Shown in pieces: positions 62,645 to 64,000 of a DNA stretch of 64,000 bases. Positions within the stretch are counted from its first letter, which is position 1, and every line of letters starts with the position of its first letter. Location of the stretch: positions 1,674,001 through 1,738,000 of the forward strand of contig JADJBV010000002.1 of assembly GCA_016703535.1 (NCBI GenBank), written 5' to 3'. A program made the position numbers and the translations under genes. The notes under the pieces are model-generated. The model ran no database searches. It was not told where the DNA came from and was given only the letters and a program-made list of their open reading frames with translations. This DNA is from Deltaproteobacteria bacterium (GTDB lineage Bacteria; Myxococcota; Kuafuiibacteriia; Kuafuiibacteriales; Kuafuiibacteriaceae).

Positions 62645-64000
62645 TCAAGCGACGGAAGTTGGCGAGGGTTGTTTGGTCGAGCGTTGGCCGGCCCAAAGGA
62701 GCATGCCCAAGGTCATCCAAAGGGGGCCGGCATGGGCGTTCGCCTCAAATACATTCGCGGCCGTTCCCAGGGCGCAATAGGCGCCGACTAGAAGCGGTAC
62801 CCCCATCAGGCCGGCCCGGCGCCAGGGATCAGTTTCGGTGGAGAGCTGGCCCCGAGCTCTTAGTGTCGCCAACACCAGGATCAGGAGGAAAGCCGCGGTC
62901 CCCAGGGCTCCCGACTCCACGATCAGGTGCACCCAAAAGTTGTCGACGGTCCTCCAGTCGTCGGTGAATTGAATATCGTATTTTCGATAGACCTCGGACC
63001 CGAAGCGAAAGGCGACCTCGCCGCCGAAGGTCCCCGGGCCCACGCCGAGGGCAGGAGACGACAACACGATGGGAACGGCGGCTCGTAGGTAGCTCAACCT
63101 CGCGTCACCGTTTTCGGCCCGCACTTTTGCGATCCGTGCCTTGACGCCGGGGCCTGCCGCGATCGCTGCGACCAGCGAAACCGCTACGACCGCTGGCAGG
63201 ACTCGGCTCCAGTGGCGGCGATCGATCAACAACAGGCTGGCAAGCCCAACCACCGCGAGGGCGAGGAAGGTTGAACGGGACACGGCGACCGCTGAGCCTC
63301 CGATGGCCATCAGGACCACCAACCACGGCCACCAGGAGCGTTGGTTGGCAAGCAGCCAGCCCACGCCGATGCAGAGGGGCAACAGCAGGAAAAAACCGAC
63401 GTCATTGGGGTGCTCGAAGAGGGCCGAGACGCGCCGCACCCCGTGCTCCTCGATCATCATCTGCCAGCCGAACTTGAAGGTGGGCCCGCCCAGTTTTTGG
63501 ATCAGGGCCGCGCTGATGGTGACCAGCCCCCCAAGCACCCAGGTGAAGGTGACGGCCTTGACCGCTCGTCCCGGCAACCGCAAGTAACGGAGCGCAAGGA
63601 ACCAGGCGAAGTAATCGAGGGTCACGAACATCCCGGCCCCCGCGTTGATCAACGGCACTTGGTTCAGACGGGCGGAGGCCAGGCCAAGAGCGATGAAACC
63701 AAGACCAGTCCAAAGGAACGGGTCCCGAAAGACGGCCGCTGGACGGCGAAAGAACTCACGCCCGAGGACCAACACCGAAAAGGTGAGCATCACGCCTTCG
63801 TCGAAATAACGAGGCCAAGCTTCGGGGCCGCTCACCAGGAAACGCTGGAACGGCTCGAGGATGGCGTAGATCACCAACATCGCCACTGGCCACCTCAGCC
63901 CCGCGAGGGCAAAGGCGAGGGTCCAGACGGCGATTGCCACCGGCCCGGGCCATAGGCCCGTCAGCACGACGGCGCCCGCGCCGGCGCCGAGGACCGCGAT
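62645..64000 (-). CDS. O-antigen ligase/polymerase-family protein, 5' end outside window
   Basis: At least 451 residues are visible; the frame is still open at base 64000, so the true start probably lies further right, although GTG 63967 is possible. It has about eleven hydrophobic helices and a large loop with GVGPGTFGG and NFWVHLIVESG, matching the Wzy/WaaL pattern. Being next to the flippase, it is the better candidate for the chain polymerase, with the 56476 protein the possible ligase; this division is inference. Confidence 0.85.
   Translation of the reverse strand: MAVLGAGAGAVVLTGLWPGPVAIAVWTLAFALAGLRWPVAMLVIYAILEPFQRFLVSGPEAWPRYFDEGVMLTFSVLVLGREFFRRPAAVFRDPFLWTGLGFIALGLASARLNQVPLINAGAGMFVTLDYFAWFLALRYLRLPGRAVKAVTFTWVLGGLVTISAALIQKLGGPTFKFGWQMMIEEHGVRRVSALFEHPNDVGFFLLLPLCIGVGWLLANQRSWWPWLVVLMAIGGSAVAVSRSTFLALAVVGLASLLLIDRRHWSRVLPAVVAVSLVAAIAAGPGVKARIAKVRAENGDARLSYLRAAVPIVLSSPALGVGPGTFGGEVAFRFGSEVYRKYDIQFTDDWRTVDNFWVHLIVESGALGTAAFLLILVLATLRARGQLSTETDPWRRAGLMGVPLLVGAYCALGTAANVFEANAHAGPLWMTLGMLLWAGQRSTKQPSPTSVA

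Overview
The window reads as a high-GC chromosomal segment from a Myxococcota-type (former deltaproteobacterial) bacterium. The evidence is family content rather than any single marker. It has a Ser/Thr kinase with a PEGA tail, FG-GAP and PEGA/TPR envelope proteins, a 12-copy Cys-rich (DUF4215-type) repeat lipoprotein, a TIGR03790-type protein with a MYXO-CTERM-like tail, a thrombospondin-3/VWA protein and many lipoproteins. GATC is strikingly abundant, and TTG is a favoured Leu codon. I saw no rRNA, tRNA or CRISPR array.

Layout. 1-19 kb: a kinase / FG-GAP lipoprotein / PEGA-TPR operon; a YkgJ-type cluster protein divergent from TolC plus TIGR03790; a short-chain dehydrogenase, thioesterase, esterase, pseudouridine synthase and four-S1-domain protein; then the Cys-rich repeat lipoprotein with a coupled hydrolase. 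18.1-21.5 kb is accessory: a sigma-54-type promoter precedes a protein joining a Gly/Asn/Gln-rich N-terminus to an LAS-type peptidoglycan peptidase. After an aldo/keto reductase comes a block of three small coupled genes of unknown function and atypical codon use, bounded by a 29-bp direct repeat copied from the 3' end of the neighbouring VIT-VWA gene.

21.5-47 kb: MerR regulator plus VIT-VWA; a lipoprotein; a DNA glycosylase coupled to a degenerate REC-GGDEF protein; an OmpA-type protein; a TPR and a LolB-like lipoprotein; two stand-alone MshEN (c-di-GMP-binding type) proteins running into an ECF sigma factor and its likely anti-sigma factor; the TSP3-VWA protein; a membrane histidine kinase; a proline-rich outer-membrane protein; and a glutamine-hydrolysing asparagine synthase.

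47.5-64 kb is a surface-polysaccharide locus. It holds two Gfo/Idh/MocA oxidoreductases and a DegT aminotransferase, with two N-acyltransferases further on (a UDP-2,3-diacetamido-uronic-acid type cassette), a GT4 glycosyltransferase, a GT-C-like membrane enzyme, an MBOAT O-acyltransferase with a frameshifted SGNH-like partner, two O-antigen ligase/polymerase proteins, an FkbM methyltransferase and a Wzx-type flippase. A 187-bp MITE-like element lies at its left edge.

The most unusual signal is not a gene. Eleven perfect copies of the degenerate palindrome GCAAG-NYRN-CTTGC lie inside coding sequence, all read in one frame as Gln-x-x-Leu. Base composition predicts far fewer than one.
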